From: Treponema brennaborense DSM 12168
Lineage (GTDB): Bacteria; Spirochaetota; Spirochaetia; Treponematales; Treponemataceae
Length of the DNA: 64,000 nt
Direction of reading: 5' to 3'
NCBI RefSeq assembly: GCF_000212415.1
Contig: NC_015500.1
Span: 1,612,001 to 1,676,000, forward strand
In this document: one piece after another, positions 17,207 to 25,764 of the stretch
Layout of the letters: every line of letters begins with the position of its first letter
Position numbering within the stretch: position 1 is the first letter of the stretch
The notes under the pieces: generated by a model
Seen by the model: only the letters and a program-made list of their open reading frames with translations
Told to the model about the DNA's origin: nothing
Database searches by the model: none
Program-made: the position numbers and the translations under genes

Positions 17207-19081
17207 TTACTGTCTGCGGCGTTTTTTGGCAAGCTGCGGAACGACCGAAAAATTGATCACTTTTTCCATTTCAAAACCGGGCGCAAGCTCTATCGGCCAG
17301 GACAAAACGGCGCTCAGTTTTCCGTCGCCGCACGACAGTGAAAAGGCGGCGTTTTCGTTCGGCTCGAAAACGAACGACACGTCGCTGTCCGAAAGTCTCA
17401 CGAGCGAAACGGCCTGCTGTTCATCCGGAATCCGATCCGGCAGCGTAAAAACGGCTTTCCGATCGTCCGCAACTATTTCCGCCTGCAACGTTTCTTTTCC
17501 GGCAGGAGAAAGCACGAAATTCGACTCGACGGCGAACTGCTGCTTGAACGGAAACGGACTGGCGTTTTTAATGATATACTGCACCTGAATACCGTTGCCC
17601 GTCAGAACGTAATTTTTCCGCAGCGTCAGCGGCTGATTCAAATCGCCGAACGTTCCGGAGGCGGACAGCCGCACTTCGTGCTTTTGACTGTCAAACAGCG
17701 TCTCCGTGTAAATCTGCCTGGTCAGCGTTTCCGTCTTGTTTTTCTGCACGTCGAAAATATAATCGAGAAACAATCCGGTGTGGCCGGTGGAATTTCCGGC
17801 GTAGTTAACGGCGGAACTGTACACGTCGAGTTCGTACACGCTGCCGCCGCGCGCCTGAATATAGGCGCTGAACTGCTCGAATTGGCAAACGTATTCGCGG
17901 ATGCCGTCGCAATCGTAATCGAAAGACGTTACCGAATCACAAAAACCGGAACATTCTCGCACCGTTTTTTCCGCCTGAATGAGACAGTGATACGCGTACT
18001 GCCGGATCGCAGCCTTATCCCGGCCGGGACTCGGCACGTACGCGCCGCCGAATTGGGCTTCCCACAATTTTTCGCGCGCGGCTTTTTTGCGGATTTTGTC
18101 TCCGCGGCATTGATTGACCAGCATACTGACGTACATCATTTTTGAATACAGCAGATACGCATTCGGATCACGCAGCATGTAATCGTATATATTCGACAGA
18201 CCCGCAGCGGTTCCGTCCGCAGCCGTATCGGCGGCGCACACCGCGGCGGGAATGTACGCGCGCTGAAAATACTGCGTCAGCTTCATATATCGCGACGGCA
18301 GCGACAATTCAACCGAATCGTTGTAACCGAGAGAAGCCGTTTCCGCGAACAGCCGTTCAAGCCAGCCGGAATCGAGCAGCGCACCGATTTGCGCCGGTGT
18401 AAAGCGGCAGCACACGGCGGCGTGTTCGGCAGTATTTCCGCTCTGCCGTACGGCGCTGATGAGCGAATCCAAATACGAATCGGGATCCTGCACGCTCCCG
18501 TCCGCATCCGTTCCGGAAGGCAGCAGATGCTGATATTCGCCCAAAACGCAGATACTTTTTCCCTGATCCTGCACGATATACGGCAGGAACGGCGTTTTTC
18601 CGGAAGGAATAAGCGAGCTTTCGAGGACGACGTATTCGATTCCGCACGTTTTCAGGCTCGATATGAGCGAAGCGTCCCAAGCGTCGTGCGGCAGCCGGAT
18701 TCCGCGCGGCCGTTTTCCGACGAGGCGGCGGTGGGCTGTCGTCATAAGTTCGATTTGACCGACGCGATCCACCGGCAGCAGCGCCGGCAGCAACGGTTCG
18801 TAATAACCGCCGCCGAACAATTCGATCTGCTTTCTGCCCAACAATTCGGAAAGAATCAGTAAAAATTCGGGATGTTTTTTGGAAAACCATTCCAGCTGCA
18901 AACCGCAAAACGAAAATGAAAAATAATACGACGGCCGTGCGTATAAAAACGAAACGAGTTTCTTATACACACTCTGATACAAGTGCTCAAAATTATTCGC
19001 ATCAGACGTCAGAATCTGACCGGATGCCGAGCTGCTTACATATTCATTGCCGATTTCAAAACAAAGATTGATCGTCCCCAT
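17207..19081 (-). CDS. GH57-like protein with apparently lost catalytic motifs
   Basis: A 624-residue protein whose overall plan matches glycoside hydrolase family 57 4-alpha-glucanotransferases. ELFGGGYYEPLLPALLPVDR, GIEYVVLES, KLWEAQFGGAYVP and a beta-rich C-terminal half are recognisable. The key catalytic motifs are not. The N-terminal HQP motif is replaced by IGNEYVSS. The segment that should carry the nucleophile (LxE in LTERVW-type) reads LPHDAW. The acid-bearing HDDGEKFG-type segment reads CRFTPAQIG. It may be a glucan-binding or regulatory protein rather than an enzyme. The ATG at 19081 has GGGTGA eleven bases upstream. It is transcribed alone, after the Rnf-like operon. Confidence 0.75.
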   Translation of the reverse strand: MGTINLCFEIGNEYVSSSASGQILTSDANNFEHLYQSVYKKLVSFLYARPSYYFSFSFCGLQLEWFSKKHPEFLLILSELLGRKQIELFGGGYYEPLLPALLPVDRVGQIELMTTAHRRLVGKRPRGIRLPHDAWDASLISSLKTCGIEYVVLESSLIPSGKTPFLPYIVQDQGKSICVLGEYQHLLPSGTDADGSVQDPDSYLDSLISAVRQSGNTAEHAAVCCRFTPAQIGALLDSGWLERLFAETASLGYNDSVELSLPSRYMKLTQYFQRAYIPAAVCAADTAADGTAAGLSNIYDYMLRDPNAYLLYSKMMYVSMLVNQCRGDKIRKKAAREKLWEAQFGGAYVPSPGRDKAAIRQYAYHCLIQAEKTVRECSGFCDSVTSFDYDCDGIREYVCQFEQFSAYIQARGGSVYELDVYSSAVNYAGNSTGHTGLFLDYIFDVQKNKTETLTRQIYTETLFDSQKHEVRLSASGTFGDLNQPLTLRKNYVLTGNGIQVQYIIKNASPFPFKQQFAVESNFVLSPAGKETLQAEIVADDRKAVFTLPDRIPDEQQAVSLVRLSDSDVSFVFEPNENAAFSLSCGDGKLSAVLSWPIELAPGFEMEKVINFSVVPQLAKKRRRQ

Positions 19082-19120
19082 AAGTGCGTGTCACCCGTTA
19101 TTCTTATAAAACATGTTATA

Positions 19121-19705
19121 CTATCTTTGCCAAAATTTAAAGCTTTTTCGAGCCGGAATAACGTTTTTTTCGTCTTTTTGATACAACGAGCAACGGGTAT
19201 CTTCATTTTCTGCAGCGCACGTACCGGGAGCTGCCGCCTGCACGGCGGGAACCAGCTCTATCAGCTGCTTGGGACAGGCGGAAACGCATTTACCGCAACC
19301 GGTGCAGCCCTTTGCGATTGCGGCCGTTCCGTTGATTATGCGAATCGCTTGCTGCGGGCAGGAGCCGACGCACGAACCGAAACCGGTGCACCGACGGGTG
19401 CAGTCGAACTCGGTCTGATATAAAGAATCGAACAGCCGGCAGTCCCGGGGACCGTCGTATGCAAACCGGCGCTGTTCATCCGTTTTTGCCGGATTGCAGC
19501 GGATCACGGCGCGGAAGCCTCCGTCTTCGCACACGGCGGGCAAACGCGAAGCGTATTTCAATTCGCTATCCGCAAAAACGTACGCATGTACGGGCTTCCG
19601 CGATTCGGCTCCCGTTACGGACGGTATCAGCACGGAATACACGAATATAATGAGCATACCCGCCGCGATCAGAAACAGCACCAAAAAAACTACGGTCAAA
19701 ATCAT
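19121..19705 (-). CDS. rnfB: RnfB-like membrane-anchored ferredoxin subunit
   Basis: About 194 residues. One N-terminal membrane helix (MILTVVFLVLFLIAAGMLII) is followed by a soluble part with two ferredoxin-type clusters, CTGFGSCVGSCPQQAI and CTGCGKCVSACPKQLIELVP, that match RnfB. The usual RnfB domain between helix and ferredoxin, with its GxxCGxCG cluster, is missing or degenerate; the equivalent region has only scattered cysteines. The ATG at 19705 overlaps the rnfA stop as ATGA and has GGAGG nine bases upstream, so I prefer it to an ATG eight codons earlier. It is the last gene of the operon. Confidence 0.82.
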   Translation of the reverse strand: MILTVVFLVLFLIAAGMLIIFVYSVLIPSVTGAESRKPVHAYVFADSELKYASRLPAVCEDGGFRAVIRCNPAKTDEQRRFAYDGPRDCRLFDSLYQTEFDCTRRCTGFGSCVGSCPQQAIRIINGTAAIAKGCTGCGKCVSACPKQLIELVPAVQAAAPGTCAAENEDTRCSLYQKDEKNVIPARKSFKFWQR

Positions 19706-20250
19706 CGGGCGATACCTCCGTTCAGCCATGAAACGTCGAATACGAGCAAAAACAGCATCAAAGCGGCAAGACTGAACAATATGAGCGAATTTTTAAAAAA
19801 CGGCAGCGGCTGTGCGTCTTCATTACGTTTGCGAAGCGTATACAGCACCGGAATCGCAGCATAAAAAGAGGTAACGCAGCACATGACGAACAGCACCGCC
19901 TCCGCAATGGAAACGCTTTCGTTGATCGCCAGCAGCACGCACAAAAAAACGACCGAAAATTCGGCGACCGGCGTCCCGGTCGTCAGCGTTACGATCACTT
20001 CAAAGAAAACCGCTATAACGGTAAACACCAAAATGCACACCAGCGGATACAGTTCCTGCAAACCGGCGGGAATCAGCAAATACCGTATGATAACGTACGA
20101 CAAGGCGACCGTCGAAACGGCCGCAAGCAGCGCTTTCACATATGAAAGGGCGATTCCCTTCACTCCGGAAGACAAAACGACGGCCTGATTGAGACCCACG
20201 CCATACAGCAGTACGGCCGTCAAGGCGAAAACGAGACATTCAATCAACAT
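19702..20250 (-). CDS. rnfA: RnfA/NqrE-like membrane subunit, divergent
   Basis: A 182-residue protein with six predicted membrane helices in the RnfA/NqrE pattern, in the expected place between rnfE and rnfB. GLQELYPLVCILVFTVIAVFFEVIV resembles the middle helices of RnfA, and the C-terminal half follows the same hydrophobic pattern. The conserved cysteine near the first helix (GIC type) is not present; a cysteine in VVFLCVLLAI may stand for the second. The identification rests on topology, size and position more than on identity. GAGG stands six bases before the ATG at 20250, inside rnfE. Confidence 0.7.
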   Translation of the reverse strand: MLIECLVFALTAVLLYGVGLNQAVVLSSGVKGIALSYVKALLAAVSTVALSYVIIRYLLIPAGLQELYPLVCILVFTVIAVFFEVIVTLTTGTPVAEFSVVFLCVLLAINESVSIAEAVLFVMCCVTSFYAAIPVLYTLRKRNEDAQPLPFFKNSLILFSLAALMLFLLVFDVSWLNGGIAR

Positions 20251-20878
20251 CTGACACCTCTTCTTCCTGCAATTCCGCGCTCCGATGCACGATCATGCAT
20301 TTTTTCCGGATAAGCGTCATCACCGCAAGCAACACGCCGGATGCAACGAGCGCACCGGGAATCGACGCCCAGAAAACCGCCGGTACAAACGAATTCCCGG
20401 CGGGAAGCAGTATCCGGTATATACCGGAAGGAACCGGAAACGAAACGGAACCGTATCCGAACACTTCCCTGCATAAGAAAAATAATAACGCATATGCGGA
20501 AAATTTTCCGCATTCAGCCATATTTTCCGCAAGAAAATCGGAGACGGAAACGGAACTGTCCGCAAAAAAATCACCCAGCAGAAAAACGGCGACAACCGGC
20601 AAATACAAAGAAAAACCGAGCGTCAGCACGCTGACCGGTGAATAGAAAATCAGCAGCTGCCTGAAAAATACCGCCGCCGCCATAAAAAACACGAGCAGCA
20701 GCACCGGCCGCAGCTGATCGAACCGCAGCGTGTCCAGCAGTTTCCGGAACACCGTCCCCGACAGCATCAGCAGATTCAGCGAAAGAATCAGAAGCAGCCC
20801 GTAGCCGAACCGGGCGGGAACCGGTACGAGCAGCACGAGCGACGCGGCGATATACATAAAAGTTTTGTTCGTTTTCAT
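20240..20878 (-). CDS. rnfE: RnfE/NqrD-like membrane subunit, divergent
   Basis: A 212-residue hydrophobic protein with about six helices, placed where rnfE stands in rnfCDGEAB operons. Its last helix is followed by a charged tail (ELQEEEVSDVD). The two conserved cysteines of RnfE/NqrD (in GLCPAL-type and NC-type motifs) are not seen: the first helix reads LVLLVPVPARFGYG and the matching later helix LYLPVVAVFLLGDFF. Without the neighbouring genes it could not be assigned with certainty. It overlaps rnfA by 11 bases. Confidence 0.65.
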   Translation of the reverse strand: MKTNKTFMYIAASLVLLVPVPARFGYGLLLILSLNLLMLSGTVFRKLLDTLRFDQLRPVLLLVFFMAAAVFFRQLLIFYSPVSVLTLGFSLYLPVVAVFLLGDFFADSSVSVSDFLAENMAECGKFSAYALLFFLCREVFGYGSVSFPVPSGIYRILLPAGNSFVPAVFWASIPGALVASGVLLAVMTLIRKKCMIVHRSAELQEEEVSDVD

Positions 20879-20883
20879 TGCGT

Positions 20884-21375
20884 TTACCTTCCCCCCGGCG
20901 TTTTCTGAACGGCGTCTTTTAAAATAACCGGAATCCGTTTTTCCCAGCGGGAAATCTGCACCGAATCGGCGAGCGATGCGGCGACCGCCTGTTCCTTGGC
21001 GGAATCCTCGGAAAACCCTGCTATACCGACGAATTCGGCGCCGGCATTTTCCGTATAAACGAATACGCCCGGCAGGGAACCGTACAGCGTCGGAATTCTG
21101 ATAATCACACCGTATCGCGTGCCGCGCGCCGCAGAACTTACGGGCATCAATTGATACGCCGCGGCGGAGACGGAAAACGGATTATCGATGGGCAGCGGAT
21201 CGCTGACGATATATTCTCCCGGATGGGACTGAGACAACACCGAAACGAGCTGTTTCTGCAGACCGCCGTTCCATGCCTGTCGGGAAAACAACGCCAGAAC
21301 GAACACTAAAACGAACAGCACTACGATGACCGCCATGCACAAACCGTAATCGATGGACAATTTTTTTATATTCAT
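20884..21375 (-). CDS. rnfG: RnfG/NqrC-like subunit, short, without flavinylation motif
   Basis: A 163-residue protein with one N-terminal helix (about 13-31) and a soluble extracytoplasmic part. YGVIIRIPTLYGSLPGVFVYTENAGAEFVGIAGFSEDSAKEQ matches the FMN-binding-domain pattern of RnfG, but the ETPGLG segment reads EDSAKE and the protein stops before the place where the covalent-FMN motif SGAT should be. No [ST]GAT occurs anywhere. It is roughly 30-40 residues shorter than usual RnfG. It lies six bases before rnfE. Confidence 0.7.
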   Translation of the reverse strand: MNIKKLSIDYGLCMAVIVVLFVLVFVLALFSRQAWNGGLQKQLVSVLSQSHPGEYIVSDPLPIDNPFSVSAAAYQLMPVSSAARGTRYGVIIRIPTLYGSLPGVFVYTENAGAEFVGIAGFSEDSAKEQAVAASLADSVQISRWEKRIPVILKDAVQKTPGGR

Positions 21376-21409
21376 TTCGGTCTCCTCATTGAAGTTTTCA
21401 CGGAACGGA

Positions 21410-22468
21410 TCAGGATTTCCGGATTTTTTCTATCTTCGGCAGCTGCTTCGCGTAGAGCGTCGCTTTACTGCGCATCCGCTCGCAAAGCTGGATCACCGGA
21501 GAAATCATATTCGCGGATAAAACCGTGAACATCGCGCCCACCGGCGACATTCCGTATCCCGAAATGAAAAACGAAGCGACGCCCGCGAACACACCGTAAA
21601 AAACCTTTCCGCCCGGTGAAAGCGGCGTCGTCCCGAACCAACTCAGCACGAAAAACGCCGTGAACAGCGTGCCGCCGGACAGCACAGACAGCAGGATGTC
21701 TCCCTCACCGACGGTTCCGCCGGCAAAAACGGGACAGAAAAATTTTACCAGCACCGCGTATACGGCAACGTAGCACGCCGGAACGACCCAATGCAGCATT
21801 CTAAAGGAAAACAGCACCAGCGACGCGATCAGCGTCAGGATATTGAACCGGAACGCAGGAACGGCGGCGCCCGAATCCCACAGCAGCGACACGTAGCCGT
21901 CCGGAATCGACGTTCCCAAAAACGCGAACACCGTTTCATTCAAAAACGCCGTGACGGAGGAATCGGCCGGCAGCGTCGGAATGACGCCGTCCTGAATCAG
22001 CGCGAGCGAAACGTTCCGGGTCTGCAGATATCCGGCCGGCACGGAATAAGCCGGAAACCACACGGCGCCGACGAAATAGGCGATAATGATCACCGCCGCA
22101 ACCGGATTGATCCACGAACCCGCCAATCCGCCGAACGCATATTTGGCAACGAGCAGCGTACACAGCGCGATAAAAAACGCGGAAGCGAACGGATACGAAG
22201 CCGGCAGGAACATGCCGATCAGCAGACCTTGCAGCAGCGCGACGTTCCAGTCGCCCCGTTTGTGTCTGAGCGCAGCCGCGTCGATGCATTCCGCCAAAAC
22301 CGAAGCCGCGGTCGTACAGCCCAACAGGATAAGCGAACGGTAGCTGTCCGTTACGAACAGCATTACGATCTGAGGAACGAGCACGGCGATAACCCCGGCC
22401 GTCATCGTATCAAGAGACGGCCGGATATAGCAGAACGGCCGCAGCGTAACGATATTATTTTTTTTCAT
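21410..22468 (-). CDS. rnfD: RnfD/NqrB-like membrane subunit
   Basis: A 352-residue polytopic protein. RPSLDTMTAGVIAVLVPQ at the start, KRGDWNVALLQGLLIGMFLPASYP and FGGLAGSWINPVA in the first half, and LSWFGTTPLSPGGKVFYGVFAGV in the second are good RnfD/NqrB matches, so this is the best-conserved membrane subunit of the set. The covalent-FMN motif ([ST]GAT) that RnfD normally carries in its periplasmic loop is not found; the loop reads ALIQDGVIPTLPADSSVT. It overlaps rnfC by 14 bases. Confidence 0.88.
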   Translation of the reverse strand: MKKNNIVTLRPFCYIRPSLDTMTAGVIAVLVPQIVMLFVTDSYRSLILLGCTTAASVLAECIDAAALRHKRGDWNVALLQGLLIGMFLPASYPFASAFFIALCTLLVAKYAFGGLAGSWINPVAAVIIIAYFVGAVWFPAYSVPAGYLQTRNVSLALIQDGVIPTLPADSSVTAFLNETVFAFLGTSIPDGYVSLLWDSGAAVPAFRFNILTLIASLVLFSFRMLHWVVPACYVAVYAVLVKFFCPVFAGGTVGEGDILLSVLSGGTLFTAFFVLSWFGTTPLSPGGKVFYGVFAGVASFFISGYGMSPVGAMFTVLSANMISPVIQLCERMRSKATLYAKQLPKIEKIRKS

Positions 22469-23741
22469 CAGCAGATCCTTTCATCATCGACAGCGTTTGG
22501 CAAAGCGGCAGCCGCGCCGGACAAACGGCGTTGCAGAGCGCGCAGTCTGAACACAACGAGGTCGTACGCACGTACGCCGGATCCGTTTTCTTTCCGTGCG
22601 CATAGTACGCGTACAGCGTGTCCGGTTCAATTCCGGCCTGACATACGGAACGGCAGTTTCCGCAGCGCAGACACTCGGAAGTTCTCTGATCCACCTTTTC
22701 GGAAAAAGGCAGAAACGTAACCGATTTTACGTATTTGGTAACCGGAGTGTCAAGATCGGCGATATTCACACCGGAAATCAAGCCGTTTATGATGATTTTC
22801 GCGTACGGCTTGACAAAGCCGCCGCATTCGGCGGCAAGATACCGCAGCGGCGTACCGATACGGACTTTGAACATTCCCTCTTCCGCAAGTGCGTGACCCG
22901 AAACCTGCACGAACGTGTCGATGACCGGCTGCCCGTGTACGGCCGCTTCGTAAACGGCGAGCGCCGTTCCGCTGTCGATAAAAATATCGGATACGGAAAG
23001 CGATTCGGCTTCGCTTTTTTTCCGGATTTGCTGAATGAGTTCGTGCCGTCCGCCGCACGGATAGATTCCGGTGTCGACCGGAACCGCCTCTATAAATCCG
23101 TCCGGCTCCGCATCAGGCATCGGCGAAACGGCGCTCTCAGAATACGCCAGCACGACCCGCGAAGCTTCCGCAGCGGCGGCAACGATACGGGCGCCTTCCG
23201 CAACCTGATTCCGGTATTGCTCGGCAATAAAAGAATCGGTGCAGCGGCTCGGATCGTCGTCGAACAACCTGACGACGACAACCGGAGGTACGTTTCTTTT
23301 CAGCGCGGTATCGATACTCACCGACAGCGGTTCGGCCTTGGCAAACGAATTGACGATACCGGATTCGCCGAACAGCCGGCGCAGCGCAGACGCGGAAAAA
23401 GAATTCCAATCGCTCTCGTGCCGCGGCTTTCCGAGCAATGAAAATTCGCCCTGCAGCCTGATCTGCACCGCCCGGGCTTTTTTTCCGTTCGGCATTGAAC
23501 GGACGACGAACTGCGTTACCGAACCGGGAACCGGCGAATGAATGTGCGCGCCGTTCAGCGACGGGCCGGAAGCGAGCACTTGACCTTCTTTTACGGTATC
23601 GCCTTCCGCAACAACGCACGAACCCGTACCGGCACTATCCTGCGTCAGCGAGACCAGCACCTCCGTCGGTAAAAAAGCGTTGACCGCACCGTCGTATCGG
23701 GAACAGGCGTACGGAAGTATTTCAGACACACTCGTTTTCAT
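22455..23741 (-). CDS. rnfC: RnfC-like Fe-S subunit with degenerate nucleotide-binding region
   Basis: A 428-residue peripheral subunit. The C-terminal part has two intact cluster motifs, CLRCGNCRSVCQAG and CSDCALCNAVCPARLP, and a barrel-sandwich-like N-terminus (VVAEGDTVKEGQVLA, then IHSPVPGSV) is typical. IYPCGGRHELIQQI corresponds to the YPxGGExQLI motif. The glycine-rich GxGGAxFP loop that binds FMN/NADH and the ECEP motif are absent; the aligned stretch reads GIVNSFAKAEPLSVS and then FDDDPS. The ATG at 23741 overlaps the previous stop as ATGA and has GGAG nine bases upstream, so longer starts are rejected. Confidence 0.85.
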   Translation of the reverse strand: MKTSVSEILPYACSRYDGAVNAFLPTEVLVSLTQDSAGTGSCVVAEGDTVKEGQVLASGPSLNGAHIHSPVPGSVTQFVVRSMPNGKKARAVQIRLQGEFSLLGKPRHESDWNSFSASALRRLFGESGIVNSFAKAEPLSVSIDTALKRNVPPVVVVRLFDDDPSRCTDSFIAEQYRNQVAEGARIVAAAAEASRVVLAYSESAVSPMPDAEPDGFIEAVPVDTGIYPCGGRHELIQQIRKKSEAESLSVSDIFIDSGTALAVYEAAVHGQPVIDTFVQVSGHALAEEGMFKVRIGTPLRYLAAECGGFVKPYAKIIINGLISGVNIADLDTPVTKYVKSVTFLPFSEKVDQRTSECLRCGNCRSVCQAGIEPDTLYAYYAHGKKTDPAYVRTTSLCSDCALCNAVCPARLPLCQTLSMMKGSADEKK

Positions 23742-25198
23742 TTTTGCTTTCTCCAAAAGAACATACCAGCCAAAACGGCGGGGATCGCCGCCGAACACAC
23801 GAGAAAAATGCAGCTCAGAACTCCGGCCGTTTTTTTTCCGCCCGACTGCACACCGCCGCTGCGGTATTCTATCGATTTAAAACCGTTCTGCCGCTTCAGC
23901 AGCGACTCGACTCCGGCATATTCGGCCGTAACGGGTTCAAGCACCGTGCCGATAAACTCGTCGTTGAACACGTACACGGTTTTCAGCTGTTCCGAAATGA
24001 CGCCGTGTCCGGAACGCGCGTATACGGGATACGAAACCGTTTCGTCCGCTGCGACGACCGGCGAAGCGGATACCGTGGAATTGAGCGACCGGTACGGAAA
24101 CGTCAGCGTATTCCACGCCCAGGTAACGTATTCCGCCATTCCGGGCAAACGGTCCGCCCCTTGACGGCCGGAAGCGGCGGCCCGCTCGTACGACGCGACG
24201 CTGAAATCCCGCTGCGCGCCGGCGGCGGCCGGAGCCGGAAGCGCGATTTTTCCGCCCGCGTTGCCGGAAGGCGCATACCCGACGGCTAAAAAACACACCA
24301 GCAGAACCGCGGCCGCTGCCGCAGGAACCGCGAGCACCGGCACGGAAAAACGATCGGCGACTGGAACGCACCGCGCGGTCCGCACCGGAACCGGCCGGAA
24401 GCGGCGGCGGTTTTCCCGATACGACTCCGCTTCCCGAAGCACGAACAAAACGGCAGCCGTTCCCGCTAAAGCAAGCGTGAACAGCCCCCCCGACGCAGGT
24501 GAACCGGCGAACGCCGCCGCAACCGATAAAATCAGCGGAACGCGGATATAACGGTTCCCGATCGCAGCCGAAAACCAGCCGGTCCGGTTCCACAACCGCT
24601 GAAAAAGAAAAAGCGCGTATAATGCCAAACCGGCGGCGGCCGCGCTCGTATACAGCGGCGAACACAGCACGTACGCAACCGGCAGCAGCCCCGCGCACAG
24701 CATGTACGTCCGGCGCTTCGATACGGCGATAAAACAGGCGAACACCGCCGCGCAGATCAGCGGAACGACTACCGGATAGGAACCGGCGGCGTCGAATCCC
24801 GCGCGGGCGGACGGCTGTGCACTCAGCAGCGCCGCTACGGCGTCGGGAACGGCGTCGGAGTACCGTTCGGGAATATAAAACAGCCGAAAAGCGGCCGTTT
24901 CGTCAAAAAAATACGCCGACCGGCGGCTGATATACGACAGCGGATCAAACGTTTCCGGCTGCACCGGCGTCATATGCGACACCACCGGAACCGACTGGCC
25001 CGACTGCGTGATCACGTTCCGGACGCCTGCGTGATCCAATTCACCGAGCACCGTCCGTTCCGGCACTTCTTTTGAAACGTACAGAACGACGTACCCGTCC
25101 CACAGCGTGCCGGAGGGAACCGACGCGCAAAACAGAAAACAACAGCAAACCGCTGCAATAAAGACCGCGGCGGCGGACACGTTAACGGATTTTTTCAT
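23738..25198 (-). CDS. Unknown polytopic membrane protein at the head of the Rnf-like operon
   Basis: A 486-residue protein, not recognised. It starts with a signal-like helix (MKKSVNVSAAAVFIAAVCCCFLFC), then an extracytoplasmic domain of about 115 residues including GYVVLYVSKEVPERTVLGEL and RNVITQSGQSVP. Then come about seven membrane helices rich in alanine (145-310), a second outer domain (SPVVAADETVSYPVYARSGHGVI, then NDEFIGTVLEPVTAEY) and a final helix before the basic end WRKQK. It is coupled to rnfC by ATGA, so it is probably made together with the complex. It follows the DUF212 gene by 11 bases. Confidence 0.75.
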   Translation of the reverse strand: MKKSVNVSAAAVFIAAVCCCFLFCASVPSGTLWDGYVVLYVSKEVPERTVLGELDHAGVRNVITQSGQSVPVVSHMTPVQPETFDPLSYISRRSAYFFDETAAFRLFYIPERYSDAVPDAVAALLSAQPSARAGFDAAGSYPVVVPLICAAVFACFIAVSKRRTYMLCAGLLPVAYVLCSPLYTSAAAAGLALYALFLFQRLWNRTGWFSAAIGNRYIRVPLILSVAAAFAGSPASGGLFTLALAGTAAVLFVLREAESYRENRRRFRPVPVRTARCVPVADRFSVPVLAVPAAAAAVLLVCFLAVGYAPSGNAGGKIALPAPAAAGAQRDFSVASYERAAASGRQGADRLPGMAEYVTWAWNTLTFPYRSLNSTVSASPVVAADETVSYPVYARSGHGVISEQLKTVYVFNDEFIGTVLEPVTAEYAGVESLLKRQNGFKSIEYRSGGVQSGGKKTAGVLSCIFLVCSAAIPAVLAGMFFWRKQK

Positions 25199-25209
25199 AC
25201 CGGCAGCGC

Positions 25210-25689
25210 CTACAGCACGGCGAACGCGATGCCGATGGCGACGCCCAAAAAGCAGCCGATAAACACTTCCGCAGGTTTATGCCCCTGCACTTCTTTTACC
25301 GGCTTGAATTTCAAAATCTCTTTTTCACAGAGCGACGTACCGAGTTCGTTCAGCACCCGCGCCTGAATGCCGCTCGCACGTCTGACGCCGACCGCGTCGC
25401 GAATGACCACCAATGCGAAACAAAACGACAAAATGAAAATATCGGAATCGATTCCCGACCGGAATCCGATGGAAGTGCAGAGCGTGCACATGAGCGCCGA
25501 ATGGCTCGAAGGCATACCGCCGGTTCGCCACAAAAGCAATTCAAACAATTCCCGTAAACTGGAAATTTTACCGGTAAACAACTTAATGACTGTTTTTATA
25601 AACTGGGCCGAGAACCAACTGAAAATACAGGCGAGAAAAACGGAGTTTTTAAAAAGCGATTGAATTTGTTCTAAGGCTGAAGACCACAT
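25210..25689 (-). CDS. Divergent PAP2 family membrane protein (DUF212, YuiD type)
   Basis: A 159-residue protein with four or five helices. Conserved DUF212 features are SWFSAQFIKTVIKLFTGK, WRTGGMPSSHSALMCTL (the PSSH phosphatase-like motif), VIRDAVGVRRASGIQA and VKEVQGHKPAEVFIGCFLG. The family is distantly related to acid phosphatases/vanadium haloperoxidases; its activity is unproven. The ATG at 25689 has no Shine-Dalgarno sequence but lies eight bases after a TAAAAT box, so it may be leaderless. It is the first gene before the Rnf-like operon and divergent from rluA. Confidence 0.88.
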   Translation of the reverse strand: MWSSALEQIQSLFKNSVFLACIFSWFSAQFIKTVIKLFTGKISSLRELFELLLWRTGGMPSSHSALMCTLCTSIGFRSGIDSDIFILSFCFALVVIRDAVGVRRASGIQARVLNELGTSLCEKEILKFKPVKEVQGHKPAEVFIGCFLGVAIGIAFAVL

Positions 25690-25697
25690 GGTATTCT

Positions 25698-25725
25698 ATT
25701 TTACCGCAGAACGAACTTTTGTCTA
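25698..25725 (-). promoter_or_regulatory. Promoter of the DUF212 gene, predicted leaderless
   Basis: TAGACA (25725-25720), a 16-base spacer and TAAAAT (25703-25698) stand eight bases before the ATG at 25689. This could also drive the Rnf-like operon. Confidence 0.6.
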
Positions 25726-25749
25726 GTAGATTTTGACGCAAATTCGCTC

Positions 25750-25755
25750 TATAAT
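25750..25755 (+). promoter_or_regulatory. Putative -10 box upstream of the RluA-type gene
   Basis: A perfect TATAAT ends nine bases before the ATG at 25765 and no Shine-Dalgarno sequence lies between. The TTGACG at 25733-25738 is too close to serve as its -35 (11-base gap), so the promoter is only partly convincing. Confidence 0.4.
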
Positions 25756-25764
25756 AATAACATA

